64,000 bases of DNA from Bacillota bacterium (GTDB lineage Bacteria > Bacillota > Sulfobacillia > Symbiobacteriales > ZC4RG38). Location: assembly GCA_021890795.1 (NCBI GenBank), contig JAKKUO010000003.1:53285-117284 (forward strand), written 5' to 3'. This document shows, one piece after another, positions 10,698 to 20,760 of the stretch; the stretch's first letter is position 1; every line of letters begins with the position of its first letter. The notes beneath the pieces are model-generated. The model worked only from the letters and a program-made list of their open reading frames with translations. It ran no database searches and had not been told where the DNA came from. A program made the translations under genes and the position numbers.

Positions 10698-11066
10698 AAG
10701 CCCAAAGCCCCCCGCCCGTGAAGGGCGGGGGGCTCCCGCGGTACCACCTTCATTGCCCCGGAGGGGCCACTCTGCCGCACACCGGCCCGAAGCCGGAATG
10801 CGTCCCCCGGGATAACGGGCGGGGGAAAGGCCCGGGGCGGCTTCCCCGTCCTTCGGGTCGCCGCCGGCCGGCCCCGGCGGCGCCGGGGCCCGGGGGTGGG
10901 TTCAGCACGGCGCTGGGGCCGGCCTTCCAGCCAAGGGCCGGCTCTCTGGGCACCGCGGCCCGTGCTTACTGGTCCCCCTTCAGCCTTTGCCCGATTTCAA
11001 TCCGCAGTTGCCCGCCGCCGGTGCCGCTGCCGGAGCGGGGGCAACTGCAGCCTTTGCTCGACGGTT
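10698..11066 (-). ncRNA. Proline-specific T-box riboswitch leader of proBA
   Basis: All main T-box parts are present on the minus strand. Stem I has AGTA (10970-10967), then GCACGG pairing with CCGTGC (10910-10905), then TGAA followed by CCC at 10900-10898 and an A. This places CCC, a proline codon, in the specifier loop. CAGAGAGCC (10948-10940) is the AG bulge region. The conserved T-box GGTGGTACCGCGG is at 10748-10736. It is followed directly by a terminator with 11-bp arms (10733-10723 and 10717-10707, loop TTCAC) and the T-rich tract CTTTGGGCTTTT. Uncharged tRNA-Pro should pair with the T-box bulge and allow read-through into proBA. Confidence 0.93.
10707..10733 (-). terminator. T-box intrinsic terminator
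   Basis: A perfect 11-bp GC stem with a 5-base loop just past the T-box sequence, competing with the antiterminator. A T-rich tract follows. Confidence 0.9.
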
Positions 11067-11072
11067 AGCGAT

Positions 11073-11102
11073 AGTCTATCAGGTGCGCCGGCGGAGTGTC
11101 AA
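11073..11102 (-). promoter_or_regulatory. SigA-type promoter of the proBA T-box leader
   Basis: Consensus -35 TTGACA at 11102-11097 and -10 TAGACT at 11078-11073, with an 18-base spacer. Transcription would start near 11066, about 95 bases before the stem I AGTA element. Confidence 0.8.
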
Positions 11103-11183
11103 TCCCCGGCCACCCGGTGCCTGGCAACCCATGGCTCTGGGCCCGGTGCTCCCTGGTGCGTCACCCGGTACCCTCCGGGCGCC

Positions 11184-12968
11184 TCACCCGGTGCCCTGGA
11201 TCAGCGCGTCCAGTTCCCGGCCGGAGAGGGTCTCCCGCTCCAGGAGGGCCCGGGCCACCCGCTCCAGGGCGTCCCGGTGCCGGGTGAGGAGGAGCACCGC
11301 CCGCTGGTAGCAGTGGCCGATCAGCCGCCGGACCGCGGTGTCGACGGCGGCCGCGGTGCGCTCGGAGATGCCCCGGTCCACCGCCAGGCCCGGCAGGCCC
11401 AGGTCCCCTCTCTCCTCCACACAAACCGGCCCCAGCTCCGGGTCCATCCCCCACTCGGTCACCATCCGCCGGGCGAGCTCCGTCGCCTGCTCCAGGTTGC
11501 CCGCGGCCCCGGTGGAGACCTCCCCCAGAGCCACCTCCTCCGCGGCCCGGCCGGCGAGGAGCCCGGTGATCCGATCCAGCATCTCCTCCCGGGAGCGGAC
11601 CAGCCGGTCCAGCTCCGGCCGGTAGAGGACGTAACCCCCTGCCCGGCCCCGGGGGATGATGCTCACCTTCTGGACGGGCTCCGCCCCGGGGAGCTTCCGG
11701 GAGACCACCGCGTGGCCGGCCTCGTGGAAGGCCACCCGCTCCCGTTCCCGGTGGCTGAGCCGGCGCCGGCGCTCGGGGCCGCCGGTCAGGATCCGCTCCA
11801 GGGCTTCCTCTATCTCCGCCATGCCGATGGCCGGCCGCCGGCGCCGGGCGGCGAGAAGGGCCGCCTCGTTCAGCAGGTTGGCCAGGTCCGCGCCGGTAAA
11901 GCCCACGGTGAGCCGGGCCACCTGCTCCAGGTCCACCGACGGGTCGAGGCGCTTGTTCCGGGCATGGACCCGGAGGATCTCCTCCCGGCCCCGGCGGTCC
12001 GGCGGATCCACCTGGATCACCCGGTCGAACCGGCCGGGGCGCAAGAGAGCCCGGTCCAAAACGTCCGCGCGGTTGGTCGCGGCCATCACCACGACGCCGT
12101 CCCGGGGGCCAAAACCGTCCATCTCCACCAGGAGCTGGTTCAACGTCTGCTCCCGCTCCTCCGCGCCGCCCCCCAGGCTCACCCCCCGCTGCCGGCCGAC
12201 CGCGTCGATCTCATCGATGAAGACGATACAGGGCGCATTCTGCCGGGCCCGTTCGAAGAGGTCCCGCACCCGGGCAGCGCCGACGCCGGCGAAGAGTTCG
12301 ACAAAGTCCGAACCTGAGACGAAGAAGAAGGGCACCCCGGCCTCTCCGGCCACCGCCCGGGCGAGGAGGGTTTTGCCGGTGCCCGGTGGACCGGCCAGCA
12401 GGATCCCCCGGGGGATCCGGGCCCCCAGGGCCAGGTACCGGTCCGGGTGCCGGAGAAAGTCCACGACCTCCCAGAGCTCTTCCTTCACCTCCGCCAGCCC
12501 CGCCACGTCCTTCATGGTCACCCGGTGCTCGTCCTGGCTGTAGAGCTGGGCCCGGCTGCGGGTGAAGGTGAAGATGGGGCCGTGGGTGCCGCCTTGCCGG
12601 CTGAGGAGCATCCACAGGAGGCCCAGGAGCAGCGCCCCGGGCAGCAGGGCGGAGAGGAGGCTCCCCCAGAGCGACCGGCCCCGGACCGGCAGGTACTCGT
12701 GGCGCACCCCGTACCGGAGCAATTCCGTCCCCAGGTGGTGCTGGCTCGGCGCTACCACCACGGCCCGGCGGCCATCCCGGTAGTACGCCTCCGCCGCCGC
12801 ACCGATCACCCGGGCGTACGCCACCTGCCCGGCACGAACATCTGCCAGGAACTGGCTATAGGGGACAGAAGGCTCCTGTGGGGGCCGTACCAAGAGGGGC
12901 AAGAGAAAGACAAGGAGCAAGAGCCCCAGAAAGAGTGCCATCGCCAGGCCCCGCTGCGGCGGCGGCAT
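11184..12968 (-). CDS. ftsH: ATP-dependent zinc metalloprotease FtsH
   Basis: A membrane-anchored AAA+ protease for membrane protein quality control. The start is ATG 12968 ([10 protein letters not shown]) after GGAAGGGGG; 594 residues. Hydrophobic helices at residues 9-27 and 100-122 flank an external segment. Walker A GPPGTGKT is at 193-200, Walker B IVFIDEID near 248-255, the second region of homology [20 protein letters not shown] near 297-316, and the zinc site HEAGH at 415-419. Compared with common FtsH proteins it is slightly short at the C-terminus. It is monocistronic with its own promoter and is probably one of several paralogues, but this cannot be tested here. Confidence 0.95.
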   Translation of the reverse strand: MPPPQRGLAMALFLGLLLLVFLLPLLVRPPQEPSVPYSQFLADVRAGQVAYARVIGAAAEAYYRDGRRAVVVAPSQHHLGTELLRYGVRHEYLPVRGRSLWGSLLSALLPGALLLGLLWMLLSRQGGTHGPIFTFTRSRAQLYSQDEHRVTMKDVAGLAEVKEELWEVVDFLRHPDRYLALGARIPRGILLAGPPGTGKTLLARAVAGEAGVPFFFVSGSDFVELFAGVGAARVRDLFERARQNAPCIVFIDEIDAVGRQRGVSLGGGAEEREQTLNQLLVEMDGFGPRDGVVVMAATNRADVLDRALLRPGRFDRVIQVDPPDRRGREEILRVHARNKRLDPSVDLEQVARLTVGFTGADLANLLNEAALLAARRRRPAIGMAEIEEALERILTGGPERRRRLSHRERERVAFHEAGHAVVSRKLPGAEPVQKVSIIPRGRAGGYVLYRPELDRLVRSREEMLDRITGLLAGRAAEEVALGEVSTGAAGNLEQATELARRMVTEWGMDPELGPVCVEERGDLGLPGLAVDRGISERTAAAVDTAVRRLIGHCYQRAVLLLTRHRDALERVARALLERETLSGRELDALIQGTG

Positions 12969-12995
12969 CGGCCCACCCCCTTCCTGTGTACCAAA

Positions 12996-13024
12996 ATTTA
13001 TCACTTCCATGGAGGGTGTTGCAA
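12996..13024 (-). promoter_or_regulatory. Promoter of ftsH
   Basis: -35 TTGCAA (13024-13019) and -10 ATAAAT (13001-12996) with a 17-base spacer, about 30 bases before the ftsH start. Confidence 0.65.
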
Positions 13025-13056
13025 ATCCTGCGCGCGGAGGGCCCCATCGCGACCGC

Positions 13057-13085
13057 CGCCCCCCGGCCCGGACGGCCGGGGGGCG
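13057..13085 (-). terminator. Terminator hairpin of icd-mdh-citrate synthase operon
   Basis: CGCCCCCCGGCC and GGCCGGGGGGCG form a perfect 12-bp stem with a 5-base loop, about 20 bases after the citrate synthase stop. There is no strong U-run. Confidence 0.6.
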
Positions 13086-13104
13086 GGGCGCAGGATGACG
13101 GGAC

Positions 13105-14235
13105 CTACCGCTGGTCGATGGGCACGTACTCCCGCTTCTGGGGCCCGACGTACTCGGCGATGGGCCGGATGATGCGGTTGTTCTCCAGCTGCTCCAGGAT
13201 GTGGGCGGTCCAGCCGGCCACCCGGCTCACCGCGAAGATGGGGGTGAAGAGGTCCGTCGGGATCCCCATCGCGGTGTAGATGCACCCGGAGTAGAGGTCG
13301 ACGTTGGGATAGAGGCCCTTCTGCTCCAGGACGGTCTGCTCCAGCTTCCGGGTCATCTCGAACCACTTGGTGTCCCCGGTGCGCCGGGTGATCTCCTCGG
13401 CGTACCGCTCGAGGATGTACGCCCGGGGATCCTTGGTCTTGTAGACCCGGTGGCCAAAGCCCATGATCTTCCGCTTCTGGGCCAGGGCCTCCTTCACCCA
13501 CTCCTCCACCCGGTCGATGGAGCCGATCTCCTCCAGGGTCTTCATCACCTGCTCGTTGGCGCCGCCGTGCAGCGGCCCCTTCAGGGTGCCCACCGCGGAG
13601 GTGATGGCGCTGTAGAGGTCGGTCAGGGTGGCGATGGTCACCCGGGCGCTGAAGGTGGAGGCGTTCAGCTCGTGGTCGGCGTGGAGGATCAGGGCGATGT
13701 CAAAGACCCGGGCGAAGAAGGGATCGGGCTCTTTCCCGGAGAGCATGTACAGGAAGTTGGCCGCATGGCTCAGGTCCGTCCGGGGCGGGATCGGATCCAG
13801 GCCCTTGCGGATCCGCTCCCAGGCCGCGGTGAGGGTGGCCATCTGGGCCGTCACCCGGATGGCCTTGCGGAGGTTGGCCTCCCGGCCCGTCGCCTCCGCC
13901 TCGGGGTCAAAGTTCCCCAGGAGCGAGACGCCGGTCCGGAGCGCGGCCATGGGGTGGATGTCCCTGGGCAGGGTCCGGAGGGCCGCCAGCACCGGCTCGG
14001 GCAGGGCCCGGTTCGCCTTCAGGTCCGCATCGAGCTGGTCCAGCTCCGCCCGGGTGGGCAGCCGCCGGTGCCAGAGGAGATAGACGACCTCCTCAAAGCT
14101 GGAGTGCTCGGCCAGGTCCCGGATGTCGTAACCCGCGTAGACCAGCCGGCCCTCGCGGCCGTCGATGAAGCAGATCTCCGAGGTGCCGGCCACAACGCCC
14201 TCAAGGCCTGCCTTGAAGGTCGGGGAGGCAGTCAT
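13105..14235 (-). CDS. citZ: Citrate synthase
   Basis: Condenses oxaloacetate and acetyl-CoA into citrate. 376 residues, the length of the Gram-positive dimeric type. Substrate and catalytic motifs are visible: GPLHGGANEQVM, GFGHRVYKTKDPRA, and HADHELNASTFSAR before them. The N-terminus (LEGVVAGTSEICFIDGREGRLVYAGYDI) is typical of citrate and 2-methylcitrate synthases. The TCA operon context favours citrate synthase. It is the last gene of the icd-mdh-citZ operon, 19 bases after mdh. Confidence 0.94.
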   Translation of the reverse strand: MTASPTFKAGLEGVVAGTSEICFIDGREGRLVYAGYDIRDLAEHSSFEEVVYLLWHRRLPTRAELDQLDADLKANRALPEPVLAALRTLPRDIHPMAALRTGVSLLGNFDPEAEATGREANLRKAIRVTAQMATLTAAWERIRKGLDPIPPRTDLSHAANFLYMLSGKEPDPFFARVFDIALILHADHELNASTFSARVTIATLTDLYSAITSAVGTLKGPLHGGANEQVMKTLEEIGSIDRVEEWVKEALAQKRKIMGFGHRVYKTKDPRAYILERYAEEITRRTGDTKWFEMTRKLEQTVLEQKGLYPNVDLYSGCIYTAMGIPTDLFTPIFAVSRVAGWTAHILEQLENNRIIRPIAEYVGPQKREYVPIDQR

Positions 14236-14254
14236 GGTCTCTCCTCCTCTGGCG

Positions 14255-15205
14255 TTACTTCAGGACGTTTTCCTTGACGAACTCGATGGTCCGGGCCACG
14301 CCTGCGGCGCTCTTGTCCAGGGCGGCCTTCTCCTCCGGGGTGAGGTCGATCTCGATCACCTTCTCAACCCCGTTCCCGCCCAGGATGGTCGGCACGCCGA
14401 GGTACAGGTCGTGATATCCATATTCGCCTTCGAGGTAGGCGATGGCCGGCAGGATCCGCTTCTTGTCCTTGAGGATCGCCTCGGCCATCTCCACCAGGGA
14501 GGCCCCCGGCGCCCAGCCGGCGGAGGTGCCCATCAGGTTGACGATCTCGCCGCCGCCCTTCCGGGTCCGCTCCACGATGGCGTCGATGGTCTCCTTCGAC
14601 AGGAGCTTCTCCACCGGGATCCCACCGGCGTAGGTGTACCGGACCAGGGGCACCATGTCGTCCCCGTGGCCGCCGAGGACGAAGGCGGTGATGTCCTCCA
14701 CCGAAACCCCGATGGCCTCGGCCAGGAAAGCCCGGTACCGGGCGGTGTCCAGGACGCCGGACTGGCCCATCACCCGGTTCTTGGGGAAGCCGCTCACCTT
14801 GTAGGCGGTGTAGGTCATGGAGTCCACGGGGTTGGTGAGGACGATGATGTAAGCGTCGGGGGAGTACTTCGCGACCTGCTCGGTCACGCTCTTGACGATG
14901 CCGGCGTTGACGCTGATGAGGTCCTCCCGGCTCATGCCGGGCTTCCGGGGCACCCCGGCGGTGATGATCACCAGGTCAGAGCCCGCGGTGTCCGCGTAGT
15001 CCGCGGTGCCGACGATCTTCAGGTCCTTCCCCAGGATCGGGGTCGCCTCATAGAGGTCCAGGGCCTGCCCCTTGGCCCAGCCTTCCTTCTGGGGGATGTC
15101 CACCAGGACGATGTCCCCCAGCCCCCGGCTGGCGGCAAAGACCGCGGTCGCCTGGCCGGTAAAGCCCGCGCCGATGATGCTGATCTTGGGTCGCTTGAAC
15201 GCCAT
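14255..15205 (-). CDS. mdh: Malate dehydrogenase (lactate dehydrogenase-like type)
   Basis: NAD-dependent oxidation of malate to oxaloacetate. The start is ATG 15205 ([14 protein letters not shown]), seven bases after GAGGAGG; 316 residues. The NAD motif is GAGFTG, followed by [19 protein letters not shown] and the catalytic [10 protein letters not shown] motif are present. It lies 29 bases downstream of icd and 19 bases before citrate synthase, so oxaloacetate made here feeds the next gene's product. Confidence 0.95.
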   Translation of the reverse strand: MAFKRPKISIIGAGFTGQATAVFAASRGLGDIVLVDIPQKEGWAKGQALDLYEATPILGKDLKIVGTADYADTAGSDLVIITAGVPRKPGMSREDLISVNAGIVKSVTEQVAKYSPDAYIIVLTNPVDSMTYTAYKVSGFPKNRVMGQSGVLDTARYRAFLAEAIGVSVEDITAFVLGGHGDDMVPLVRYTYAGGIPVEKLLSKETIDAIVERTRKGGGEIVNLMGTSAGWAPGASLVEMAEAILKDKKRILPAIAYLEGEYGYHDLYLGVPTILGGNGVEKVIEIDLTPEEKAALDKSAAGVARTIEFVKENVLK

Positions 15206-15234
15206 CCCGGGTCCTCCTCTGCGGATGTGGGTGG

Positions 15235-16500
15235 TCAGTCGTCCATGTTCTGGATGATCAGCTGGCCGAACTCGGAGCACTTGACCTCGGTGGCTCCCTC
15301 CATCAGCCGGGCGAAGTCGTAGGTGACGGTCTTGTTGGCGATGGTCCGCTCGATGCCCTTGATGATCAGGTCCGCTGCCTCATGCCAGCCGATGAAGCGG
15401 AGCATCATCTCGCCGGAGAGGATGACCGAGCTGGGGTTGACCTTGTCCAGGCCGGCATACTTCGGGGCGGTGCCGTGGGTCGCCTCGAAGAGGCCGTAGC
15501 CGCCGGTGTAGGAGATGTTGGCCCCCGGGGCGATGCCGATGCCGCCTACCTGGGCCGCCACCGCGTCGGAGAGGTAGTCGCCGTTGAGGTTGGTGGTGGC
15601 GATGACGTCCCACTCCTCGGGCCGGAGCAGGAGCTGCTGGAAGGAGATGTCGGCGATCCGGTCCCGGATGAGGATCTTGCCCTCGGGGAGCTTGCCCCCG
15701 TACTGGTCCCAGAGCTCCTCCTCGGTGACGGTGACGTCGCCGTACTCCTCCTTGGCCACCTGGTAGCCCCAGTCCCGGAAAGCCCCCTCGGTGAACTTCT
15801 GGATGTTCCCCTTGTGAACCAGGGTGACGCTCTTGCGGCCGTTCTGGATCGCGTACTCGATGGCCGCCCGAATCAGCCGCTTGGAGCCGAACTCAGAGAT
15901 GGGCTTGATCCCCACCCCGACGGGGCTGTGGGTGTGGGGCACCTTCGCGCCCATCTCCTTCTCCAGGAACTCGATGACCTTCCGGGCCTCGGGGGAGTCC
16001 GCCTTCCACTCGATGCCGGCGTAGATATCCTCGGTGTTCTCCCGGAAGATGACCACGTTCACCTTGCTGGGGTCCTTCATCGGCGAGGGAACCCCGGGGA
16101 ACCACCGGACCGGCCGGACGCAGGCGTAGAGGTCGAGGACCTGCCGGAGGGTGACGTTCAGCGACCGGATGCCGCCGCCCACCGGGGTGGTGAGGGGCCC
16201 CTTGATGCCCACCCGGTACTCCTTCAGCGCGGTGATGGTGTCCTCGATCAGCCACTCGCCGAACTTGTTGAGGCACTTCTCGCCGGCGTAGACCTCGAAC
16301 CAGACGATCTTCCGCTTGCCGCCGTAGGCCTTCTCCACCGCGGCGTCGAAGACCGGTTGGGCCGCCCGCCAGATGTCGGGACCGGTCCCGTCCCCTTCAA
16401 TAAACGGAATAATCGGACGATCCGGAACCCGAAGCTTGCCGTCGACCTGGGTAATCGGCTCGCCCTCCGTCGGGGGTGACAGTTTCTGGAACTTGGCCAC
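15235..16500 (-). CDS. icd: NADP-type isocitrate dehydrogenase
   Basis: Oxidative decarboxylation of isocitrate to 2-oxoglutarate. The start is GTG 16500, eight bases after GGAAGAGG; 421 residues. Motifs include [12 protein letters not shown] near the N-terminus, [20 protein letters not shown] (with the substrate-binding Ser), [29 protein letters not shown] and [18 protein letters not shown]. It is the first gene of the icd-mdh-citZ operon. About 100 bases upstream lies a perfect GGAAC-N3-GTTCC palindrome, a candidate IclR operator. Confidence 0.95.
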   Translation of the reverse strand: MAKFQKLSPPTEGEPITQVDGKLRVPDRPIIPFIEGDGTGPDIWRAAQPVFDAAVEKAYGGKRKIVWFEVYAGEKCLNKFGEWLIEDTITALKEYRVGIKGPLTTPVGGGIRSLNVTLRQVLDLYACVRPVRWFPGVPSPMKDPSKVNVVIFRENTEDIYAGIEWKADSPEARKVIEFLEKEMGAKVPHTHSPVGVGIKPISEFGSKRLIRAAIEYAIQNGRKSVTLVHKGNIQKFTEGAFRDWGYQVAKEEYGDVTVTEEELWDQYGGKLPEGKILIRDRIADISFQQLLLRPEEWDVIATTNLNGDYLSDAVAAQVGGIGIAPGANISYTGGYGLFEATHGTAPKYAGLDKVNPSSVILSGEMMLRFIGWHEAADLIIKGIERTIANKTVTYDFARLMEGATEVKCSEFGQLIIQNMDD

Positions 16501-16597
16501 GCTCTGCACCTCTTCCCCACCGCTGTGGTCGTTGTTGTCGGTCCGGAAGTCGTGGCTCCCGGCCGGTACCCTCCCAGGTGCGAGGCCGACTGATTTT

Positions 16598-16610
16598 GGA
16601 ACGCTGTTCC
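16598..16610 (-). promoter_or_regulatory. Candidate IclR operator upstream of icd operon
   Basis: GGAAC-GCT-GTTCC, a perfect 5-bp inverted repeat with a 3-base spacer, identical in arms and spacing to the one at the iclR promoter. On the minus strand it continues with AAAA, as does the copy upstream of the dehydrogenase at 3.4 kb. A possible -10 (TATAAA, 16701-16696) lies about 90 bases further upstream. Confidence 0.6.
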
Positions 16611-16800
16611 GAAAGGCGCGGGCAAGGGCCCGTGCCGGCGAGCGGGCCCGGTCCCAACCGGCCCCCCACCCGGGTGCGAGATACCGTTCCCACTGTTTAT
16701 AGTAGCAAGTCCACAACCGCACGACTAGTCCCCTTTGGTGACCACCCGCCAACAATCTCGGTCCACGGACGAATGGCTACAGTGACAAAGGGCCAAGAAG

Positions 16801-16831
16801 AAGGGCCCCGGCCACCGGGGCGGGGGCCCTT
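16801..16831 (-). terminator. Intrinsic terminator of the Pro-rich small gene
   Basis: AAGGGCCCC and GGGGCCCTT pair, and the minus strand continues CTTCTTGG. The hairpin begins at the stop codon of the small gene. Confidence 0.65.
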
Positions 16832-17049
16832 TACCAGGCCGGAGGCGGGGCGAGGTGGCTGAGGGGCTGGCCGAGGGGCACTGTCGGCGCCTGCCCGGCC
16901 GGAGGGGAGGCGGGAGGCTGAAACCCGCCCTGGGGCCAGGGCAGCGGCGGCATTCCCTGGGGGAGCCGGGGCATGGGGGGCGGAGCCACGGGTGCCCCGG
17001 GGAAGTAGGGCGGAAGGAACGGGGGCGCCGCGATCCACCGTCTGCGCAT
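16831..17049 (-). CDS. Small proline-rich protein
   Basis: A 72-residue ORF with an ideal AAGGAGG ribosome site seven bases before ATG 17049. It begins MRRRWIAAPPFLPPYFPG. About one residue in three is Pro, with Gly, Ala, Leu and aromatics. There is no signal peptide or cysteine. The ribosome site and matching terminator make it a real gene despite its composition. It may be a spore coat or surface component, judging only from composition. The family is not recognised. Confidence 0.7.
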   Translation of the reverse strand: MRRRWIAAPPFLPPYFPGAPVAPPPMPRLPQGMPPLPWPQGGFQPPASPPAGQAPTVPLGQPLSHLAPPPAW

Positions 17050-17273
17050 GGGGCAGCCTCCTTCCAGGCTGTGTACCCGACAGGTCCGGGAGTTCCGTAC
17101 CCGTATGGTCCGGGGGGCTCCCTGCCAGCGTACTCGGCGGCGGGCCCGCTGGCCCCTCGCCGCCGAGGGCCCACCCTGCCGGGGGCGGGCCCCCGGGTTC
17201 CGGGGCCCCGGAACCGCGGGACCCTCCCCGCCCCGCCCGCATAGCCTGGGGCCAGAAAAAGGAGGCGGCGGCG

Positions 17274-18113
17274 GTGGAACGGAAGACCCTCCTGGCCAGC
17301 GGGTACAGCGAATCGGCGCCGGTCTACGATGCCACCGCGGGGGCCCAGTACCTGGCCGGCCTGCGCCGGCTCCTCCCCCTCCTCCGGCCCCTGCCCCCCT
17401 GGCCGGCCATCCTGGACGTGGGCTGCGGCACCGGCATCAACCTGCTGGAGGCCGCCCGGGTCTTCGGCCCCTGCCGGCTGCTGGTGGGGATCGACCTCTC
17501 CCCGGGCATGGTGGCCGTGGCCCAGGAGAAGGCGGCCCAGGCCGGGGTGCCGGCCACCATCCTCCTGGGGGATGCGGAAGCCCTCCCCCTGCCCGACGCG
17601 ACCTTCGATCTGGTCATCTGCAACTCCGCCTACCACTGGTTCGAGAACCGGCAGCAGGCGGTGGCAGAGATGGCCCGGGTCCTGCGCCCCGGCGGGCAAC
17701 TGATCCTCATCTGCGCCGCCGCGCCGGGGTTCCGGGAGTGGGCCGGCCTGCTGGAAGGGACCCTGCGGCAGCGGCTGGGCCCCCTGGCCCCGCCGGCCTT
17801 CCCCCGGCTCCCGGAGCCAGAGGAGCTGTACGGGCACCTCCAACAGGCCGGGCTGGAGCCGGTCTACTTCAACCGGGTGATCACGCCGGTCCGGGTCCAG
17901 GACCCCGCCGGCTTTGTCCGGCTGATGGCTACGGTGGCCCCCAGCTGGCAGACCGGGCTGCCCCCCGGCCTCCGGGCCCAGGTGGAGCAGGAGGTGGCCG
18001 GGGCCATGGCCCGGGTGGCCCCCGGGGGGTTTCTCTGCACCTGGGCCGCCCTGGAGGCGGTGGCCCGTCGGCCGGCGTTCCCCGGGCCGGACCTGGGGCC
18101 TTTCTACCTCTAG
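17274..18113 (+). CDS. SAM-dependent class I methyltransferase
   Basis: A 279-residue protein starting with GTG 17274, eight bases after GGAGG. Motif I is ILDVGCGTGINLLEAA. The acidic end of strand 2 is VGIDLSPGMVAVA, followed by LLGDAEALPLPD and DLVICNSAYHWF, as in the UbiE/SmtA-like group. This group methylates small molecules or quinones, and the substrate cannot be read from the sequence. A free-standing gene; its last bases overlap the stop of the convergent GH57 gene by 4 bases. Confidence 0.88.
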   Translation: MERKTLLASGYSESAPVYDATAGAQYLAGLRRLLPLLRPLPPWPAILDVGCGTGINLLEAARVFGPCRLLVGIDLSPGMVAVAQEKAAQAGVPATILLGDAEALPLPDATFDLVICNSAYHWFENRQQAVAEMARVLRPGGQLILICAAAPGFREWAGLLEGTLRQRLGPLAPPAFPRLPEPEELYGHLQQAGLEPVYFNRVITPVRVQDPAGFVRLMATVAPSWQTGLPPGLRAQVEQEVAGAMARVAPGGFLCTWAALEAVARRPAFPGPDLGPFYL

Positions 18114-20620
18114 TTCCCCTCGTTCCCCGCCCGGGGCTCCCCCCAGACCGCGGGGCTCATCCCCAGCCGCTCCCCCAGGGCCCGGAGGGCCGCCCGCCAC
18201 CGCCGGTCTTCCACGCCCCCGGCGGCTTCCTGTCCTCCCGCCCGGAGAAGGGCGGACCGGGTGAGGCGGTAGTAGACGTCCTGCACCGGCCGGAGGTCGA
18301 CGGCCCCGGTCCACTGGGAGCCCAGCTCCACCAGCCGGGTCAGCCGCCCGATCCGCTCCGGGTCCCGGGGTCGGGCCGCCCACGCCCCGGCCAGGCGCCG
18401 GAGGCTGGCCGCGAGCTCCGCTCCCAGGTCCCGGAGGTCCGGCTCCACCTGCCAGTACCGGGCTTCCGCCAGGAGGCCGGCGATGCGCTCCGGGTCCGGC
18501 GCCGGCTCCGCCAGGGCCCGACGGAGGTCGGCGGCCAGGGCCTGGACCGCCGCGACGGCCAGGGGCGGGGGCAGGGAGAGCCCCTGGCTCCGGAGGTAGT
18601 GCATCAGGGGCCCGTGGGCCGCCAGGATGTCCCGGTAGGCCGCCCCGGCCTCTTCCCGGGCCGCCTCCAGGATGCGGCCGAGGATGAGCCGCTGGTCGTC
18701 CCGGAAGAGGGAAGAGAGGGAGCGCCGGGCACCCCCCAGGTGCCGGTCCAGGAGCCGGATCGCCCCGGGGAGGTCGCACCGGCGGAAGGCCTCCCCCACC
18801 TCCGCCGCCATCCGCCGGTACTGGTCCGGGCCGGCGCCCACCCGGGCGCCGGCCATCAGGTTGTGGGCCCCCAGGTGGAGGACGCCGAAGGTGACCGTCC
18901 CGGCCTCCCGGGTGGTGACCGAGGTCAGCCGGACCCGACCCAGGGCGAGGCGGCAGTCCCCTGCCGCCAGGGTGTGGAAGGCCTCCCGGCGGGCGGCGTA
19001 GCCGTAGATCCGTTCCCGGTCCTCCCCCGCCCCGCCGGCGGCCGGCCGGGATCCCTCCTCCCCGGCCCCGGTCTCCGGGGCACTCACGCCGAAAAGGGAC
19101 CGGATCCCGTAGTGGAGCCCCACTTCCGTCAGCCCCGCCATCGCCGGGCGCACCATCTTCTCGTAGAGCTGCCGGCCGTCCAGGCTCCCGGGCAGGTTGC
19201 TCCGGGCCTGGGCCAGCCGCTCCAGGAAGGCCGGCTCCAGGCCGGGCCCGGAGAGTTCCTCCGCAAGCTGAAGGGCCCGACCCGCGTGGCGCAGGATCTG
19301 GATCGTCTCCAGCCCGGTCAGGTCGTCGAAGAACCAGCCGCAGCTGGTGTACATCAGGAGGGCGTGGCGCTGCATCTCCAGGAGCTTGAGGACGGTGACC
19401 ACCTCGCCCTCCCCGAGGGGCCGGAGGGCGTGGGCGGCGAGAAAGCGGGCCAGGGACCCGGGGGATCGGTCCAGGATGAGGTCGATGTACCCGTCCCGGG
19501 CAGCCCAGGGATCCCGGAGATACCGGGCCGCCAGCCCGGCGTACCGGGGCGCCAGGGCGTCCCGGAGCCAGTCCAGGGCCTCCCGGAGGGGCCTGCGCCA
19601 GGCCTGGCTGGTGCCGGTGCCCAGCCGGCAGCCGCAGTCCCCCCGCCACCGCTCCACCCCGTGGACGCAGCTCCAGGAACTCGGCTCCCGGATCTCCACC
19701 TCGTGGGTGGGCGGGAACCGCTCCAGGTACTCGCCGTAGTTGGTCAGCCGGGCCAGGCCCCGGGACTCGATCCAGTGGAGGGCGTAGGCCAGGGCCATCT
19801 CCCCGTGCCGGTGGTGGTGGCCGTAGCTCTCGCCGTCGGTGGCGATGTGGACCAGCTGCGGGCCGCCCCGGTCCGGCCGGAACCCCCGGGCAAGGCGCTC
19901 GGCAAACTGCCGGCCGTCGTGGAGGAGCCCGCCGAAGGCCACCCCCTGGGCGATGGCGCCGTCGTAAAAAAAGAGGGCCAGGGAGCGGCCCGACGGGAGG
20001 CGGACCCGGTACGGCCGGGTGGTGTCGATCCCCTCCCCGACCTCCGCCCAGGTCCGGCTGCCGACGGGCCGAACCCGCCGGGCCTGCCGGGGGGAGAGGA
20101 TGGTGAACCGCAGGCCGAGCTCAGCAAGGGTCTCCAGGGTCGGCAGGTCCACCGCCGCCTCGGGGAGCCACATCCCCTCGGGCATCCGGCCGAACCGGTG
20201 CTGGAAGTCCCGAACCCCCCAGAGGACCTGGGTCCGCCGGTCCCGGTCGGAGGCCAGGGGCAGGATGATGTGGTTGTACGCCTGGGCCAGGGCCGAGCCG
20301 TGGCCGGAAAAACGGGCCTGGCTCTCCCGGTCCGCGGCCAGGATCGCCTGGTAAACCTCCGGCCGCTGGACCTCGAGCCAGGCCAGCAGAGTCGGCCCAA
20401 AGTTGAAGCTGATGCGGGCGTAATTGTTGACAATGCCCTCAATCCGCCCCTCGGCATCCAGGATCCGGGCGGCGGCGTTGGGGGCATAGCACTCCTCGGC
20501 GATCCGCTCGTTCCAGTCATGGAAGGGGGAGGCCGAGTCCTGAACCTCGATGGCGTCCAGCCAGGGGTTCTCCCGGGGCGGCTGGTAGAAGTGGCCGTGG
20601 ATGCAGACAAACCGGTCCAT
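18110..20620 (-). CDS. Glycoside hydrolase family 57-like protein with DUF3536
   Basis: An 836-residue cytoplasmic protein; no signal peptide. The N-terminus (MDRFVCIHGHFYQPPRENPW) carries the HGHFYQPPRE motif of DUF3536/GH57-type proteins. EGMWLPEAAVDLPTLETLAE fits the GH57 barrel, and HIATDGESYGHHHRHGEMAL matches a GH57 motif region that may include a catalytic Asp. The long C-terminal half is helical (DUF3536). GH57 enzymes act on alpha-glucans such as glycogen, but members with DUF3536 are poorly characterised. It stands alone here, with no glycogen genes nearby. Confidence 0.85.
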   Translation of the reverse strand: MDRFVCIHGHFYQPPRENPWLDAIEVQDSASPFHDWNERIAEECYAPNAAARILDAEGRIEGIVNNYARISFNFGPTLLAWLEVQRPEVYQAILAADRESQARFSGHGSALAQAYNHIILPLASDRDRRTQVLWGVRDFQHRFGRMPEGMWLPEAAVDLPTLETLAELGLRFTILSPRQARRVRPVGSRTWAEVGEGIDTTRPYRVRLPSGRSLALFFYDGAIAQGVAFGGLLHDGRQFAERLARGFRPDRGGPQLVHIATDGESYGHHHRHGEMALAYALHWIESRGLARLTNYGEYLERFPPTHEVEIREPSSWSCVHGVERWRGDCGCRLGTGTSQAWRRPLREALDWLRDALAPRYAGLAARYLRDPWAARDGYIDLILDRSPGSLARFLAAHALRPLGEGEVVTVLKLLEMQRHALLMYTSCGWFFDDLTGLETIQILRHAGRALQLAEELSGPGLEPAFLERLAQARSNLPGSLDGRQLYEKMVRPAMAGLTEVGLHYGIRSLFGVSAPETGAGEEGSRPAAGGAGEDRERIYGYAARREAFHTLAAGDCRLALGRVRLTSVTTREAGTVTFGVLHLGAHNLMAGARVGAGPDQYRRMAAEVGEAFRRCDLPGAIRLLDRHLGGARRSLSSLFRDDQRLILGRILEAAREEAGAAYRDILAAHGPLMHYLRSQGLSLPPPLAVAAVQALAADLRRALAEPAPDPERIAGLLAEARYWQVEPDLRDLGAELAASLRRLAGAWAARPRDPERIGRLTRLVELGSQWTGAVDLRPVQDVYYRLTRSALLRAGGQEAAGGVEDRRWRAALRALGERLGMSPAVWGEPRAGNEGN

Positions 20621-20760
20621 GGCCGCCGGCCTCCTCCCCGATGCCCGGGATTAGACTGCCACCGGGCGGCCGGCGGAATTCCCCTGGCCCGAACCCGCCC
20701 CGGGGCCGCCGGGCCCTACCCGGGCCGGAGGCCGCCCGCGGAACCGGATTCGCGGCTGGA

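Noticed and set aside
16725..19649. 974-residue leftward ORF
   Set aside because: It crosses the methyltransferase and GH57 genes in a shadow frame with extreme Gly/Pro/Arg content.
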